In this document: positions 23,239 through 35,237 of the stretch, in pieces
Numbering within the stretch: the first letter of the stretch is position 1
Layout: the number at the start of each line of letters is the position of its first letter
Source: Roseburia sp.
Lineage (GTDB): Bacteria; Bacteroidota; Bacteroidia; Bacteroidales; Bacteroidaceae
Reading direction: 5' to 3'
Length of the DNA: 36,178 bases
NCBI GenBank assembly: GCA_023665185.1
Contig: JAMPEL010000015.1
Coordinates: forward strand, 25,696-61,873
Made by a program: the position numbers and the translations under genes
The notes under the pieces: generated by a model
Seen by the model: the letters and a program-made list of their open reading frames with translations, nothing else
Database searches by the model: none
What the model was told of the DNA's origin: nothing

Positions 23239-26200
23239 ATGTCGAAAATCATCAATAACCGAGTAAACTTTGCTTCTGTAAAAAATCCTATGCCGTATCC
23301 TGATTTTCTTGAGGTGCAGCTTAAATCTTTTAGGGATTTCTTACAGTTGGATACTCCACCTGAAAAGCGTAAGAATGATGGTCTTTACAAGGTATTTGCT
23401 GAAAACTTCCCGATAGCAGATACGAGAAATAATTTTGTTCTGGAATTTTTGGATTATTATATTGATGCTCCGCGTTATACTATCGAAGAATGTTTGGAAC
23501 GCGGACTTACATATAGTGTTCCTTTAAAAGCTAAGCTAAAGCTTTATTGTTCGGATCCAGAGCATGAGGATTTCGGTACAGTTGTCCAAGATGTTTTCTT
23601 GGGACCAATCCCATATATGACTGATAATGGTACATTTGTGATAAATGGTGCCGAGCGTGTCGTTGTCTCTCAGTTGCACCGTTCCCCTGGTGTATTTTTT
23701 GGCTCAAGTGTGCATGCTAATGGAACACCTTTGTTCTCTGCGCGAATAATACCATTCAAGGGTTCATGGATTGAGTTTGCTACGGACATTAATAACGTGA
23801 TGTACGCATATATTGACCGTAAGAAGAAGTTGCCTGTAACAACTCTTTTACGTGCCATTGGTTTTGAGACCGATAAGGATATTCTGCGTATATTCAATCT
23901 TGCAGAGGAAGTTAAGGTTACAAAGACTAATCTGAAAAAGCTTATTGGGCGTAGGCTTGCAGCTCGTGTTTTGAAATCATGGAATGAGGATTTTGTAGAC
24001 GAAGATACTGGTGAGGTTGTTTCAATAGAACGTAATGAAGTTGTCATAGATCGTGAGACAGTTCTTGACGAAGACCGTATAGAAGATATTCTTGAGTCTG
24101 GTGTTGACAACATCTTGGTTCATCAGGAAGATTCTAATGTTTCTGATTTCTCGATTATTTTCAATACTCTTCAGAAAGACCCAAGCAACTCTGAAAAGGA
24201 AGCTGTCATATACATATACCGTCAGTTGCGTAATGCTGATCCTGCTGATGATGCAAGTGCTCGTGAAGTAATCAATAATCTGTTCTTCTCTGAGAAGCGT
24301 TATGACCTTGGCGAAGTTGGCAGATATAGAATCAATAAGAAGTTGAATCTTGATACTGATTCTGATGTAAGAGTTCTTACTAAGGAAGATATTATTGAGA
24401 TTATCAAGTATCTTGTGGAGTTGGCTAACTCAAAGGCTGTTGTGGATGATATTGACCATTTGAGTAACCGTCGTGTACGTACTGTCGGTGAGCAGTTGTC
24501 AAATCAGTTTGCTATAGGTCTGGCACGTATGAACCGTACAATTCGTGAGCGTATGAATGTGCGTGATAACGAAGTGTTCACCCCGACTGATTTGATTAAT
24601 GCCAAGACGATTTCATCAGTGATAAATTCTTTCTTTGGAACGAATGCTTTGTCACAGTTCATGGACCAGACCAACCCGTTGGCGGAAGTGACGCACAAGC
24701 GCCGTTTGTCAGCCCTCGGACCTGGTGGACTTTCACGTGAGCGTGCGGGATTTGAGGTACGAGACGTACACTATACACATTATGGTCGTCTTTGTCCGAT
24801 TGAGTCTCCGGAAGGTCCTAACATTGGTCTTATCTCTTCACTTTGTGTATATGCAAAGATTAATGATCTTGGATTCATAGAGACTCCATATCGTAAAGTA
24901 AATGATGGTGTTGTTGATATAGACAATGATCATATTGTATATTTGACAGCCGAGGAGGAAGAGGCTAAGATTATTGGACAGGGAAATGCACCGCTTAATG
25001 ATGACGGTAACTTTATCCGTAAGGTTGTAAAGTGCCGTCAGGATGCGGATTATCCTGTTGTACCTCCTACTCAGGTTGACTATATGGACGTGGCTCCTCA
25101 GCAGATTGCTTCTATTGCTGCATCTTTGATTCCGTTCTTGGAGCATGATGATGCTCACCGTGCATTGATGGGATCGAACATGATGCGTCAAGCTGTGCCT
25201 CTTCTCCGTACAGAAGCTCCTATTGTTGGTACGGGAATAGAGAAACAGGTTTGTGAGAACTCGCGTACAATGATTACTGCTGAAGGGGACGGTATTATTG
25301 ATTATGTTGATGCTACTACAATACGTATTCTGTATGACCGTACAGAGGATGAGGAGTTTGTAAGCTTTGAACCAGCTTTGAAGGAATACAAGATTCCTAA
25401 ATTCCGTCGTACAAACCAGAATATGACTATAGACCTTCGTCCTATATGTGATAGAGGACAGAGAGTAAAGAAAGGCGATATTCTTACAGAAGGTTATGCT
25501 ACGGCTGATGGTGAGCTTGCATTGGGACGCAATCTTCTTGTTGCGTACATGCCATGGAAGGGATACAACTATGAGGATGCCATTGTGTTGAATGAGCGAG
25601 TTGTTCGTGAAGACCTCCTCACTTCTGTGCATGTGGATGAGTTTTCACTTGAGGTTCGTGAGACAAAGCGTGGTGTAGAGGAACTCACTTCTGACATTCC
25701 AAATGTGAGTGAAGAAGCAACTAAAGACCTTGATGAAAACGGTATTGTACGTGTTGGTGCTCGTATTGAGCCGGGAGATATACTTATTGGAAAGATTACT
25801 CCTAAGGGTGAGTCTGATCCATCTCCTGAAGAAAAATTGCTGCGTGCTATTTTCGGTGACAAGGCGGGAGATGTCAAAGATGCTTCTTTGAAGGCTACTC
25901 CGTCTTTGAGTGGAGTTATTATAGACAAGAAGTTGTTTTCTAAAGCCATAAAGACTCGTGCTTCAAAGAATGCGGACAAGCAGATTTTGCCTAAATATGA
26001 TGCGGAATTTGATGATAAGGTGAATGATTTGCGTGCAATATTGATTGACAAATTGCTTACTCTTACAGAAGGAAAACTTTCTAAGGGTGTTAAGGATTAT
26101 ATAGGCGCGGATGTTATACCTGTTGGTGCAAGATTTATAGCCGGTGCTCTTGATAATATTGACTATACAGCAGTACAGTTGAGCGGATGGACTGATGATG

Positions 26201-27048
26201 AGCATACAAATAATATGATTCGTGATTTGGTCATCAATTATTTGAAGCAATATAAGCTTCTTGATGCTGAGTTGAAGCGTAAGAAGTATGCTCTTACTAT
26301 TGGAGATGAGCTTCCTTCTGGCATTATCCAGATGGCAAAAGTTTATATCGCAAAGAAGCGTAAGATTGGTGTAGGAGATAAGATGGCGGGTCGTCATGGA
26401 AATAAGGGTATTGTGTCAAAGATTGTACGTCAGGAAGATATGCCTTTCCTTGAAGATGGAACACCTGTTGACATCGTGTTGAACCCACTTGGTGTGCCTT
26501 CACGAATGAATATCGGTCAGATTTTTGAAACCGTACTTGGTGCAGCAGGAAAGAAATTGGGTATCAAGTTTGCTACTCCTATTTTTGATGGCGCACATTT
26601 GGAAGATCTTTGTGAGTGGACTGATAAAGCCGGTTTGCCTCGTTACGGACGTACATATTTGTATAATGGTGAGACGGGATTGCGTTTTGACCAACCAGCA
26701 ACAGTGGGTGTTACATACATGCTCAAATTGGGTCACATGGTTGAGGATAAGATGCACGCTCGTTCTATCGGTCCTTACTCTCTCATCACTCAGCAGCCTC
26801 TTGGAGGTAAGGCACAGTTTGGTGGACAGCGTTTTGGAGAAATGGAGGTCTGGGCACTTGAGGCATTTGGTGCATCTCATGTACTTCAGGAAATACTCAC
26901 TATTAAGTCTGATGATGTTGTCGGACGTTCAAAGGCTTATGAAGCCATTGTCAAAGGTGATCCTATGCCTACACCTGGCATCCCTGAATCTCTCAACGTA
27001 TTGCTCCACGAGCTTCGCGGACTTGGATTGAGTATAACTTTGGATTAA
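23239..27048 (+). CDS. rpoB: DNA-directed RNA polymerase subunit beta
   Basis: A 1269-aa beta subunit, full length for Bacteroidetes. The rifampicin-pocket segment is present at SQFMDQ (472-477, equivalent to E. coli 512-517) followed by the wild-type-like [14 protein letters not shown]. Further landmarks are the EGPNIGLI segment, GYNYEDAI, the [12 protein letters not shown] active-centre stretch and the C-terminal [22 protein letters not shown] start at ATG 23239 because this gives the conserved N-terminus ([17 protein letters not shown]); the longer frame from 23179 runs into the upstream hairpin region. Confidence 0.98.
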   Translation: MSKIINNRVNFASVKNPMPYPDFLEVQLKSFRDFLQLDTPPEKRKNDGLYKVFAENFPIADTRNNFVLEFLDYYIDAPRYTIEECLERGLTYSVPLKAKLKLYCSDPEHEDFGTVVQDVFLGPIPYMTDNGTFVINGAERVVVSQLHRSPGVFFGSSVHANGTPLFSARIIPFKGSWIEFATDINNVMYAYIDRKKKLPVTTLLRAIGFETDKDILRIFNLAEEVKVTKTNLKKLIGRRLAARVLKSWNEDFVDEDTGEVVSIERNEVVIDRETVLDEDRIEDILESGVDNILVHQEDSNVSDFSIIFNTLQKDPSNSEKEAVIYIYRQLRNADPADDASAREVINNLFFSEKRYDLGEVGRYRINKKLNLDTDSDVRVLTKEDIIEIIKYLVELANSKAVVDDIDHLSNRRVRTVGEQLSNQFAIGLARMNRTIRERMNVRDNEVFTPTDLINAKTISSVINSFFGTNALSQFMDQTNPLAEVTHKRRLSALGPGGLSRERAGFEVRDVHYTHYGRLCPIESPEGPNIGLISSLCVYAKINDLGFIETPYRKVNDGVVDIDNDHIVYLTAEEEEAKIIGQGNAPLNDDGNFIRKVVKCRQDADYPVVPPTQVDYMDVAPQQIASIAASLIPFLEHDDAHRALMGSNMMRQAVPLLRTEAPIVGTGIEKQVCENSRTMITAEGDGIIDYVDATTIRILYDRTEDEEFVSFEPALKEYKIPKFRRTNQNMTIDLRPICDRGQRVKKGDILTEGYATADGELALGRNLLVAYMPWKGYNYEDAIVLNERVVREDLLTSVHVDEFSLEVRETKRGVEELTSDIPNVSEEATKDLDENGIVRVGARIEPGDILIGKITPKGESDPSPEEKLLRAIFGDKAGDVKDASLKATPSLSGVIIDKKLFSKAIKTRASKNADKQILPKYDAEFDDKVNDLRAILIDKLLTLTEGKLSKGVKDYIGADVIPVGARFIAGALDNIDYTAVQLSGWTDDEHTNNMIRDLVINYLKQYKLLDAELKRKKYALTIGDELPSGIIQMAKVYIAKKRKIGVGDKMAGRHGNKGIVSKIVRQEDMPFLEDGTPVDIVLNPLGVPSRMNIGQIFETVLGAAGKKLGIKFATPIFDGAHLEDLCEWTDKAGLPRYGRTYLYNGETGLRFDQPATVGVTYMLKLGHMVEDKMHARSIGPYSLITQQPLGGKAQFGGQRFGEMEVWALEAFGASHVLQEILTIKSDDVVGRSKAYEAIVKGDPMPTPGIPESLNVLLHELRGLGLSITLD

Positions 27049-27077
27049 TATTGTCTTCCACCATAAATATATAAAAG

Positions 27078-30000
27078 ATGGCTTTTAAGAAAGATTCTAA
27101 GATAAAAACAAATTTCACTAAGATATCCATTGGGCTTGCTTCTCCAGAAGAAATTTTAGAGAATTCTTTTGGTGAGGTTCTGAAACCGGAAACAATCAAT
27201 TACAGAACTTACAAGCCTGAGCGTGATGGTCTTTTCTGTGAACGTATCTTCGGTCCTACAAAAGATTATGAGTGCCACTGCGGAAAATACAAGCGTATCC
27301 GTTACAAAGGTATTGTTTGTGACCGATGTGGTGTCGAGGTTACTGAGAAGAAAGTACGTCGTGAGCGAACAGGTCACATTGCTTTGGTTGTGCCTGTCGC
27401 ACATATCTGGTATTTTCGTTCTCTTCCGAATAAGATAGGTTATTTGCTCGGATTGCCGACAAAGAAACTGGATTCTATCGTTTATTATGAGAGATATGTA
27501 ATCATACAAGCAGGTGTGGCAGAGAACCCAGAGAAGAACATTAAGGACTATGAGCTTCTTTCAGAAGAGGAGTATTATGATGTAATAGACAATCTTCCTG
27601 CAGGAAACCAGCAACTTGATGACGATGATCCAAGAAAGTTCATTGCAATGATGGGTGCAGAGGCTATTGAATATATGTTGAAGCATGTCGACCTTGATAA
27701 ATTGTCGTATGAACTTCGTGACCGTGCTAATCAAGATTCCTCTCAGCAGCGTAAAGCAGAGGCATTGAAGCGTCTGCAGGTTGTTGAGTCTTTCCGCGCA
27801 TCTCGTGGAAGAAACAAACCTGAATGGATGATTATGCATAACATTCCGGTTACTCCACCAGATCTTCGCCCGCTTGTGCCGCTTGATGGTGGACGTTTTG
27901 CTACTTCAGACCTCAATGATTTGTATCGTCGTGTAATCATACGTAACAATCGTTTGAAGCGTCTTATTGAGATAAAGGCTCCGGATGTAATTCTCCGTAA
28001 TGAAAAACGTATGCTTCAGGAGGCTGTCGACAGTCTGTTTGACAATTCTCGTAAGAGCAGTGCCGTTAAGTCTGAGTCCAACCGTCCTTTGAAGTCTTTG
28101 TCAGATTCTTTGAAGGGTAAGCAGGGACGTTTCCGTCAGAACCTTCTTGGTAAGCGTGTCGATTATTCTGCACGTTCTGTAATTGTGGTAGGTCCGGAAC
28201 TTCAGATGGGTGAGTGTGGTCTTCCAAAACTAATGGCGGCAGAATTGTATAAGCCGTTTATTATCCGTAAGCTTATTGAGCGTGGAATTGTGAAGACTGT
28301 CAAGTCTGCCAAGAAGATTGTAGACCGTCGCGATCCTATCATTTGGGATATTCTTGAATATGTGATGAAAGGACATCCGGTTCTTCTTAACCGTGCGCCG
28401 ACACTTCACCGTCTTGGTATTCAGGCTTTCCAGCCTAAGATGATTGAAGGTAAAGCTATCCAGCTTCATCCGTTGGCTTGTACTGCGTTCAATGCTGACT
28501 TTGACGGTGACCAGATGGCTGTGCATTTGCCGCTTTCTAATGAGGCTGTTCTTGAAGCCCAGCTTCTTATGCTTCAGTCACATAACATTCTTTCTCCTGC
28601 AAGTGGTGAGCCTATTACAGTACCTTCACAAGATATGGTACTTGGATTGTATTATATATCTAAAGTTCGTCCAGGCGCAAAAGGAGAGGGCTTGACTTTC
28701 TATGGTCCAGAAGAGGCTATTATCGCTTACAATGAAGGTCGTGTAGAAGTTCATGCGCCTATCAAGTGTATTGTGAACGATGTGGACGATGAGGGTAATA
28801 TCTGCAAGCGTCTTGTTGAAACAACTGTCGGACGTATAATAATCAATGGCATCATTCCTGATGAGGTTGGTTTTGTGAATGAGGTTATTGGTAAGAAGGC
28901 ATTGAAAAAGGTCATCACTAAAGTTATTAAGACTGTAGGTATGGCTCGTGCGTGCCATTTCCTTGATGGAATTAAGAATCTTGGTTATCGCAAGGCATAT
29001 GAAGGTGGACTTTCTTTTGTGCTTGATGACATCATTATTCCGGAAGAGAAAGTTCAGATTGTACAGGATGGCCATGATGCTGTAGAGCAGATCCAGCAGA
29101 ACTATGCTTTTGGTCTTATCACAGATAAAGACCGTTACAGTCAGGTTATCGACACATGGACTAAGGTAAATGACAAGTTGAAGAAGACCTTGATGAAGCA
29201 GATGACTGAGGCTGATCAGGGATTCAATGCTGTCTTCATGATGCTTGATTCTGGTGCCCGTGGTTCTGCGGACCAGATTGCTCAGCTTGCCGGTATGCGT
29301 GGTTTGATGGCAAAACCTCAGAAGGCTGGTGCCGATGGTGCTAATATCATTGAGAATCCAATTCTTTCTAACTTTAAGGAAGGTATGTCTGTGTTGGAGT
29401 ACTTTATCTCAACTCACGGTGCGCGTAAGGGTCTTGCCGATACAGCTTTGAAGACTGCCGATGCAGGTTATCTTACACGTCGTCTTGTTGATGTATCTCA
29501 TGATGTCATTATCAATGAAGAAGATTGTGGCACTTTGCGCGGACTTATCTGTACAGCTCTTAAAGATGGAGACCGTGTTGTGGCTTCACTTGCAGAGCGT
29601 ATATTGGGACGTGTCTCAGTTCATGATATTGTCAATCCGTCTACAGGTGAGATTATTGTGGCTTCTGGTGAGGAAATTACAGAGCGCATAGCTGCTGAGA
29701 TTGAGGCTGCCGGAATTGAAAGTGTGGAGATTCGTTCTGTGCTTACTTGTGAGTCGAAGAAGGGTGTCTGCATGAAGTGTTACGGTCGTAACCTTGCTAC
29801 AGCTCGTATGGTACAGAAAGGTGAGGCTGTCGGTGTTATTGCAGCACAGGCTATTGGTGAGCCAGGTACTCAGCTTACACTTCGTACATTCCATGCCGGT
29901 GGTGTGGCAGGTAATGCTGCTGCCAATGCACAGATTGTGGCTAAGAGCAAATGTAAACTGGAGTTTGAGGAACTTCGTACAATCAACCGCCCGACAGAAG

Positions 30001-31376
30001 AGCATCCGGAAGGAATGGTTGTTGTTGGACGACTTGCAGAACTTCGATTCCTTGATATAAATACAGGTATAGCTCTCTCGACAGTGAATGTTCCTTATGG
30101 TTCTAATCTGTTCTTCAAGGATGGAGATATAGTTGAGAAGGATACTGTAATTGCAAACTGGGACCCATTCAATGCTGTTATTGTTACTGAGTTTGCCGGT
30201 CAGGTCAAATTTGAGGGTGTGAAGGAAAATGTGACATATCGTGTTGAGCAAGACGATACAACCGGACTTCGTGACTTTATTGTCACAGAGTCTAAGGACA
30301 AGGCTGTTGTGCCGATGTGTCATATTCTTAATGAAGACGGAGATTTGCTTCGTACATACAACTTCCCAATCAACGGACATATTGTTGTTGAGGATGGTCA
30401 GACTTTGGCTGCCGGTGACATTCTTATCAAGATTCCTCGTGCTGTCAGCAAGGCTGGTGACATCACCGGAGGTCTCCCTCGTGTAACAGAACTCTTTGAG
30501 GCACGTAACCCGTCAAATCCGGCTGTTGTGGCTGAAATTGACGGTGAGGTGACAATGGGTAAGGTTAAGCGTGGTAACCGTGAGGTGATACTAACTTCAA
30601 AGGTTGGAGACATACGTAAATATCTTATACCTCTGTCAAAGCAGATTCTGGTACAGGAGAATGACTATGTGCGTGCTGGAACACCACTCTCTGACGGTGC
30701 TATTACTCCGGCTGATATTCTTGCAATTAAAGGTCCTACAGCTGTGCAGGAATACATTGTAAATCAGGTTCAGGATGTATATCGTTTGCAGGGTGTGTCT
30801 ATCAACGACAAGCATTTTGAAATCATTGTTCGTCAGATGATGCGCAAGGTTCAGATTAATGATCCGGGTGACACACGTTTCCTTGAAGGCGGTATTGTTG
30901 ACAAACTTGAATTTGCTGAGGAAAATGACCGTATATGGGGCAAAAAAGTTGTTACTGATGCTGGTGACTCAGAAACAATGCAGGCTGGTATGATTGTGAC
31001 TGCACGCAAATTGAGGGATGAAAACTCAATGTTGAAGCGTCGTGACTTAAAGCTTGTACAGGTTCGTGATGCTGTTCCTGCTACATCGACACAGATTCTT
31101 CAAGGTATTACTCGTGCCGCACTCGGAGCTTCAAGCTTTATGTCTGCTGCGTCATTCCAGGAAACAACGAAGGTGCTTAATGAAGCTGCTATCAGCGGAA
31201 AGAGCGATCCGCTCGAAGGAATGAAGGAGAACGTTATTTGCGGTCATCTTATTCCTGCCGGAACTGGTCTTCGTGAGTTTGAGCGTATTGTCGTTGGTGC
31301 TAAAGATGAAATGATGGAAGTACAACGCAAGAAGTTCAATCCGACAGAGGCTTTTGCTTCATTTGAAAAGAACTGA
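27078..31376 (+). CDS. rpoC: DNA-directed RNA polymerase subunit beta'
   Basis: A 1432-aa beta' subunit. N-terminal zinc ribbon Cys at 66, 68, 81 and 84 (CHCGKY and CDRCGV); the catalytic Mg-binding loop NADFDGDQM at 472-480; a second zinc site with [14 protein letters not shown]; the trigger-loop region ending [12 protein letters not shown]. It starts 29 bp after rpoB and ends before a strong terminator. There is no sign of truncation or insertion. Confidence 0.98.
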   Translation: MAFKKDSKIKTNFTKISIGLASPEEILENSFGEVLKPETINYRTYKPERDGLFCERIFGPTKDYECHCGKYKRIRYKGIVCDRCGVEVTEKKVRRERTGHIALVVPVAHIWYFRSLPNKIGYLLGLPTKKLDSIVYYERYVIIQAGVAENPEKNIKDYELLSEEEYYDVIDNLPAGNQQLDDDDPRKFIAMMGAEAIEYMLKHVDLDKLSYELRDRANQDSSQQRKAEALKRLQVVESFRASRGRNKPEWMIMHNIPVTPPDLRPLVPLDGGRFATSDLNDLYRRVIIRNNRLKRLIEIKAPDVILRNEKRMLQEAVDSLFDNSRKSSAVKSESNRPLKSLSDSLKGKQGRFRQNLLGKRVDYSARSVIVVGPELQMGECGLPKLMAAELYKPFIIRKLIERGIVKTVKSAKKIVDRRDPIIWDILEYVMKGHPVLLNRAPTLHRLGIQAFQPKMIEGKAIQLHPLACTAFNADFDGDQMAVHLPLSNEAVLEAQLLMLQSHNILSPASGEPITVPSQDMVLGLYYISKVRPGAKGEGLTFYGPEEAIIAYNEGRVEVHAPIKCIVNDVDDEGNICKRLVETTVGRIIINGIIPDEVGFVNEVIGKKALKKVITKVIKTVGMARACHFLDGIKNLGYRKAYEGGLSFVLDDIIIPEEKVQIVQDGHDAVEQIQQNYAFGLITDKDRYSQVIDTWTKVNDKLKKTLMKQMTEADQGFNAVFMMLDSGARGSADQIAQLAGMRGLMAKPQKAGADGANIIENPILSNFKEGMSVLEYFISTHGARKGLADTALKTADAGYLTRRLVDVSHDVIINEEDCGTLRGLICTALKDGDRVVASLAERILGRVSVHDIVNPSTGEIIVASGEEITERIAAEIEAAGIESVEIRSVLTCESKKGVCMKCYGRNLATARMVQKGEAVGVIAAQAIGEPGTQLTLRTFHAGGVAGNAAANAQIVAKSKCKLEFEELRTINRPTEEHPEGMVVVGRLAELRFLDINTGIALSTVNVPYGSNLFFKDGDIVEKDTVIANWDPFNAVIVTEFAGQVKFEGVKENVTYRVEQDDTTGLRDFIVTESKDKAVVPMCHILNEDGDLLRTYNFPINGHIVVEDGQTLAAGDILIKIPRAVSKAGDITGGLPRVTELFEARNPSNPAVVAEIDGEVTMGKVKRGNREVILTSKVGDIRKYLIPLSKQILVQENDYVRAGTPLSDGAITPADILAIKGPTAVQEYIVNQVQDVYRLQGVSINDKHFEIIVRQMMRKVQINDPGDTRFLEGGIVDKLEFAEENDRIWGKKVVTDAGDSETMQAGMIVTARKLRDENSMLKRRDLKLVQVRDAVPATSTQILQGITRAALGASSFMSAASFQETTKVLNEAAISGKSDPLEGMKENVICGHLIPAGTGLREFERIVVGAKDEMMEVQRKKFNPTEAFASFEKN

Positions 31377-31402
31377 TTATAAGTATTGAGATTAATATAG
31401 TG

Positions 31403-31442
31403 AAAAAGCGTCCGGACTGCGAAGGTAGTCCGGACGCTTTTT
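31403..31442 (+). terminator. Terminator of the rpoBC operon
   Basis: AAAAAGCGTCCGGACT (31403-31418) pairs over 16 bp with AGTCCGGACGCTTTTT (31427-31442), with an 8-base loop. The A and T flanks allow action from both sides. Confidence 0.93.
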
Positions 31443-31529
31443 CTGTCTGTTGTTTTGAGACAATCTCTTGCTCTGAAATCAATTCATCACGTTGAAAATC
31501 AGTATGTGATTTTGGAATACAGAAGATTG

Positions 31530-32069
31530 CTATGCTTGGAAGAACGAAAAGTTTACAGATCCATAATTGCGATGGTCAACAAACTGTGGTAATGATGAGA
31601 AATCATAATTCTTGCCATGTTCAAGGATGAATATACCACCATTAGCTAAGAGTTCTGCCTTGAATATCAGCTGTGGTATGTCTCCTAAGTTTTCCAGTGC
31701 GTATGGAGGGTCGGCGAATATAATGTCATATTTCTCAGAACAGCGGTCAATATATCTGAATACATCGGCATGAAGAGGAATCCATGCTTTGTCTCCCAAC
31801 TCACGGGCCACTTTCCTGAGAAACTGATGGTGTTTGTAGTCTTTTTCCACCGATACAACCTTGCTGCATCCTCGTGACACCAGTTCAAGCCCAATGCTTC
31901 CTGTTCCGGAAAAAAGGTCAAGTGCTGTCAATTCTTCATCAAAGTCAACATAAACGTTGCTGAGAATATTGAATAGTCCTTCTTTTGCAAAGTCTGTGGT
32001 AGGACGGGCCTTGAATGTATGTGGGACCTCAAAACGCTTGTGTCTGTATTTTCCGCTTATTATACGCAT
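31530..32069 (-). CDS. rsmD: 16S rRNA (guanine966-N2)-methyltransferase
   Basis: A 179-aa SAM-dependent methyltransferase that modifies G966 of 16S rRNA. MRIISGKYRHKRF at the start, RPTTDFAKEGLFNIL, the SAM site LDLFSGTGSIGLEL and the catalytic DPPY are typical of RsmD. I start at ATG 32069 because the family begins with M(R)IIxG; the frame to 32123 adds a hydrophobic stretch with no family match. It is the last gene of a minus-strand group after the DUF3822 gene. Confidence 0.93.
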   Translation of the reverse strand: MRIISGKYRHKRFEVPHTFKARPTTDFAKEGLFNILSNVYVDFDEELTALDLFSGTGSIGLELVSRGCSKVVSVEKDYKHHQFLRKVARELGDKAWIPLHADVFRYIDRCSEKYDIIFADPPYALENLGDIPQLIFKAELLANGGIFILEHGKNYDFSSLPQFVDHRNYGSVNFSFFQA

Positions 32070-32135
32070 ATTATATGGAAAAATGATTAATGGTTCAATG
32101 ATAAAGTAAATAAAGAGAAACACATGTCGGATTAC

Positions 32136-32957
32136 TTAGAATCCGCATACCAATAGCGTTTGTAAATCGTATGGTATGTCCATGTTGTAATCTTTAATTA
32201 TAGTATTCTTGAAATCCTCCTTGTTGTCGATGAGTGAGACATTCTCTATAAAATTCCGCATCTTTTCGTGCAAGTCCTTTCTTTGCGGTTCATTGCCAAT
32301 GACAAACAAGGCATCGTTCAATTGGTCTAATCCAAGCTGTTGCCATACATTCATAATGTAGTATTGGCAGTCGGTTATGCCGTTTATGCTGAATGTATTG
32401 ACAAATAGAAGTTTGCCTTGCTCAAAGGCATATAAAGTCAGTTCCTGCTCGTGCAAATAGGCATACATTTTCCGATTAGAACCCAATAGGCTTCTTTCGC
32501 TGAAAAACTCAATTAGAGTACTTGCTGAAGCATAGAATCGTGCTCGCGGGAAATCATCGAGAATAAGTTGGTAGACATTTCTTTCTATACCAAAAACGAT
32601 GGAAATGCCAGAACGTCTCAGTATGTTATAACTCACTCTTTGCGGTTTGTCTTTTGGAAAGTTGTAATTGTAAATCTCATTCACATCCTCTGTTTTGAAC
32701 ACGTCAATCGGAACGACTGTAAAATGTGGTGTGGAGATAAGAATATTTACCCTCTGATATTCTTCCTTGAGTATAGGCTCGTGTGTCAATGCCTCCTTTA
32801 GGTTGGCTGCCAAAGATATTGTAGACTTGATTTTGTAAATCCTATATTCATATGGTGAGCTGCTTGTTGGAGTATAGACACAAAAAGAAAGCCCATCCGT
32901 GCATACACGAATGGACAAACTTTTATTTTGCTTTTTGCTGTTTTCTGTTACTTGCAT
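32136..32957 (-). CDS. DUF3822-family protein
   Basis: A 273-aa cytoplasmic protein with no signal peptide or membrane segment. Its length, sequence style and position beside rsmD match the DUF3822 family of Bacteroidetes. The strand-rich pattern (LSIRVCTDGLSFCVYTP at the start; MYAYLHEQELTLYAFEQGKLLFVNTF in the middle) recalls actin-like ASKHA folds such as PilM; that is a fold guess, not a match. It starts 10 bp after the stop of the pilin-like gene and ends 66 bp before rsmD, so the three are probably one operon. Function unknown. Confidence 0.75.
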   Translation of the reverse strand: MQVTENSKKQNKSLSIRVCTDGLSFCVYTPTSSSPYEYRIYKIKSTISLAANLKEALTHEPILKEEYQRVNILISTPHFTVVPIDVFKTEDVNEIYNYNFPKDKPQRVSYNILRRSGISIVFGIERNVYQLILDDFPRARFYASASTLIEFFSERSLLGSNRKMYAYLHEQELTLYAFEQGKLLFVNTFSINGITDCQYYIMNVWQQLGLDQLNDALFVIGNEPQRKDLHEKMRNFIENVSLIDNKEDFKNTIIKDYNMDIPYDLQTLLVCGF

Positions 32958-32967
32958 GCAATATGTT

Positions 32968-33657
32968 TTATTCCCAGTTACCAGCCATTTTGTTTGTCGG
33001 ATCCTGAAGGTCTCCTACGCGCAAGCCATACCAATTGCCGTCTGTGTCGTCAGCATTGTCTTCAAACAAGTCTGCCTTGTTTTTGTTGAGCTTTTTCAAA
33101 TCAGCTTTGAGGTTCTTCACTTTCTTTGCGTCCATGCCGTCAAGGTAGTCGTCCAATGAGGCGCGTACCTCTACGAGCAAATCCCATTCGTTGGATTTCA
33201 AGTTGAAAGCAGACTTTTTGCGGAGTTGTATTTCGCCGCCTTCTCTTCCAACCGGAACATATTTAAGTGAGTCTGGATTGTCTATGCCAAGGGCTTCAGC
33301 TGCTGAAACCCATATTGTATCACGTTTGATAAGTCCCTGCTTTACAGCCTCTGCCTCAGTGAGTCCTGCTTCAAGCTGGTCATCTGTAAGTTCTCCTTCT
33401 TTGACAATCTTGTCAATTGCACGGTCGTTTTTGATGTAGTCAATGAGTGAGTCTATCGTTCCGCAATACTCACCACGGTGGCTCATCTTGAATTTTTCCT
33501 CTGCATCGCGAATTTTCATTAGCGTTGCAATCACTTGTTTTTCTCTTGCTGCTTTCTCCTCATCGAAAGCAATGTCACTGTAGATGCTGACAAAGCACGC
33601 ATAAGCGAGACCGACAGCACATACTCCCAAAAGAATATTTACAATAATCTTTTTCAT
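32968..33657 (-). CDS. Conserved membrane-anchored protein, pseudopilin-like N-terminus
   Basis: A 229-aa protein with one N-terminal membrane helix (about residues 4-25) and a long hydrophilic, charged remainder facing outward. The segment after the helix (VIATLMKIRDAEEKFKMSHRGEYCGTIDSLIDYIKND) resembles the start of type II secretion pseudopilins, where a long helix is followed by a short 'EEKY...GxY...L' region. The classic prepilin peptidase site (GFTLxE) is absent. I do not recognise a named family. It leads a probable operon with the DUF3822 gene and rsmD and has its own promoter. Confidence 0.6.
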   Translation of the reverse strand: MKKIIVNILLGVCAVGLAYACFVSIYSDIAFDEEKAAREKQVIATLMKIRDAEEKFKMSHRGEYCGTIDSLIDYIKNDRAIDKIVKEGELTDDQLEAGLTEAEAVKQGLIKRDTIWVSAAEALGIDNPDSLKYVPVGREGGEIQLRKKSAFNLKSNEWDLLVEVRASLDDYLDGMDAKKVKNLKADLKKLNKNKADLFEDNADDTDGNWYGLRVGDLQDPTNKMAGNWE

Positions 33658-33697
33658 GATATGTTTTATTGTTTTTTATTTTGTTATATTCGTGTCG

Positions 33698-33705
33698 CAA
33701 AAATA
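33698..33705 (-). promoter_or_regulatory. -7 promoter box for the pilin-like/DUF3822/rsmD group
   Basis: TATTTTTG on the minus strand fits TAnnTTTG exactly, 40 nt before the ATG at 33657. It sits in the divergent region shared with the helicase gene. Confidence 0.55.
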
Positions 33706-33756
33706 ACGAATAAAAATGAAATGCGGCGAATACAGCCGAGTTTTTTTCTAAAAATA

Positions 33757-35220
33757 ATGATTAAAGACTATCTAAAAGAAGAGATTTTACGGAATTTTGG
33801 ATTTTTGCCTACGGAAGAGCAGGAAGAAGCCATTGATTCGCTTTGTGATTTTGTACTTTCTCCTGATGCTGACGAGGTATTTGTGCTGCGAGGATATGCG
33901 GGAACGGGCAAGACGTCTCTTGTCGGTGCTTTTGTGAAAACGATGGAGCTGCTCAACCGACGGTGCGTGCTTGTAGCTCCTACAGGACGTGCGGCAAAAG
34001 TGTTTTCTTTGTATTCGGAACATCCCGCATTCACCATACATCGGCGGATATATCGTCAGAAGGCTGTTGATAAGGATTCTCCGTTTTCCCTTAATTACAA
34101 CTCCTTGCAGAATACCTTGTTCATTTCCGATGAAGCCTCGATGATTGCCAATGACGGACTTTCCGGAAGTATCTATGGCACCGGACGTTTGCTTGATGAT
34201 TTTGTGCAATTTGTTTACAGTGGCACAGGCTGTCGTCTTATTCTTCTTGGCGATACAGCCCAGCTGCCTCCTGTCGGAGAGGAGGAAAGTCCTGCGTTGC
34301 AGCCGGATGTTGTGGGTGGCTATGGGCTGAATGTCCGTTGCCATACTCTGACTCAGGTTGTGCGTCAGCGCGAAGAGTCCGGCATTCTGTGGAATGCCAC
34401 TCGTTTGCGTTTGGCTATCGATGAATACGATGTGTTTGATTTTCCGAAGATACGCTTTCATGGCTTTGCCGATGTGAGGAACATTCCGGGGAATGAACTG
34501 ATAGAAACCATCAGTTCCTGTTATGCCTGCTATGGGGTGGATGAGACTATGGTCGTTTGCCGCTCCAACAAACGTGCGCATATATATAATAATGGTATAA
34601 GAAACCAGATACTTGGATGTGAGGAGGAACTCTCGTCAGGAGATATATTGATGGTTGCCAAGAACAATTACTTTTGGATTTCTTCTGAAGGAAAGGAGGA
34701 AAAGTCCAAAGATTCTGTCACCGCAAATATCGAGTTTATTGCAAATGGTGATATCGTGGTAGTGGAGAGAGTGCGTAACATCAGAGAATTGTATGGTTTT
34801 CATTTTGCCGATTGCCAGTTGCGTCTGCCCGACTACGATGATTATGAGTTTGATGCTACGGTTTTGCTCGACACTCTTCATTCGGAAGCTCCGTCTCTTA
34901 CCCGTGAACAAAGTGATGCCCTTTTCAACCGTATAATGGAAGATTATATGGACATTCCGAACAAGCGCGAGAGAATGAAGAAGATGATGGCTGACCCTTA
35001 TTTCAATGCTTTGCAGATTAAGTATGCCTATGCCGTGACATGTCATAAGGCGCAAGGCGGACAATGGAGCGAGGTTTTTGTCGATCAGGGCTATATGACC
35101 GAGGATATGCTTGGTCCTGACTATTACCGCTGGCTCTATACAGCTTTTACCCGTGCCACCCGTGCCTTGTATCTTGTAAACTGGAAAGAAGAGCAGGTGC
35201 AGGAGGCGGTTGGCGATTAA
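33757..35220 (+). CDS. RecD-like superfamily 1 DNA helicase
   Basis: A 487-aa ATP-dependent helicase. Motif I (Walker A) GYAGTGKT is at 46-53; motif Ia has VAPTGRAAK; motif II SDEASM has Asp125-Glu126; motif III LLGDTAQLPPVG is at 163-174. The C-terminal half carries VVCRSNKRAH, then TCHKAQGGQW and YTAFTRATRALYLV, the UvrD/RecD C-terminal motifs. This matches SF1B helicases of the RecD2/Dda type, working 5' to 3' in repair or recombination; no RecB or RecC gene is nearby. I start at ATG 33757, near the usual N-terminus; the frame is open much further upstream but crosses the divergent promoter. Confidence 0.88.
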   Translation: MIKDYLKEEILRNFGFLPTEEQEEAIDSLCDFVLSPDADEVFVLRGYAGTGKTSLVGAFVKTMELLNRRCVLVAPTGRAAKVFSLYSEHPAFTIHRRIYRQKAVDKDSPFSLNYNSLQNTLFISDEASMIANDGLSGSIYGTGRLLDDFVQFVYSGTGCRLILLGDTAQLPPVGEEESPALQPDVVGGYGLNVRCHTLTQVVRQREESGILWNATRLRLAIDEYDVFDFPKIRFHGFADVRNIPGNELIETISSCYACYGVDETMVVCRSNKRAHIYNNGIRNQILGCEEELSSGDILMVAKNNYFWISSEGKEEKSKDSVTANIEFIANGDIVVVERVRNIRELYGFHFADCQLRLPDYDDYEFDATVLLDTLHSEAPSLTREQSDALFNRIMEDYMDIPNKRERMKKMMADPYFNALQIKYAYAVTCHKAQGGQWSEVFVDQGYMTEDMLGPDYYRWLYTAFTRATRALYLVNWKEEQVQEAVGD

Positions 35221-35237
35221 TTACTTCATGCTTCCTC

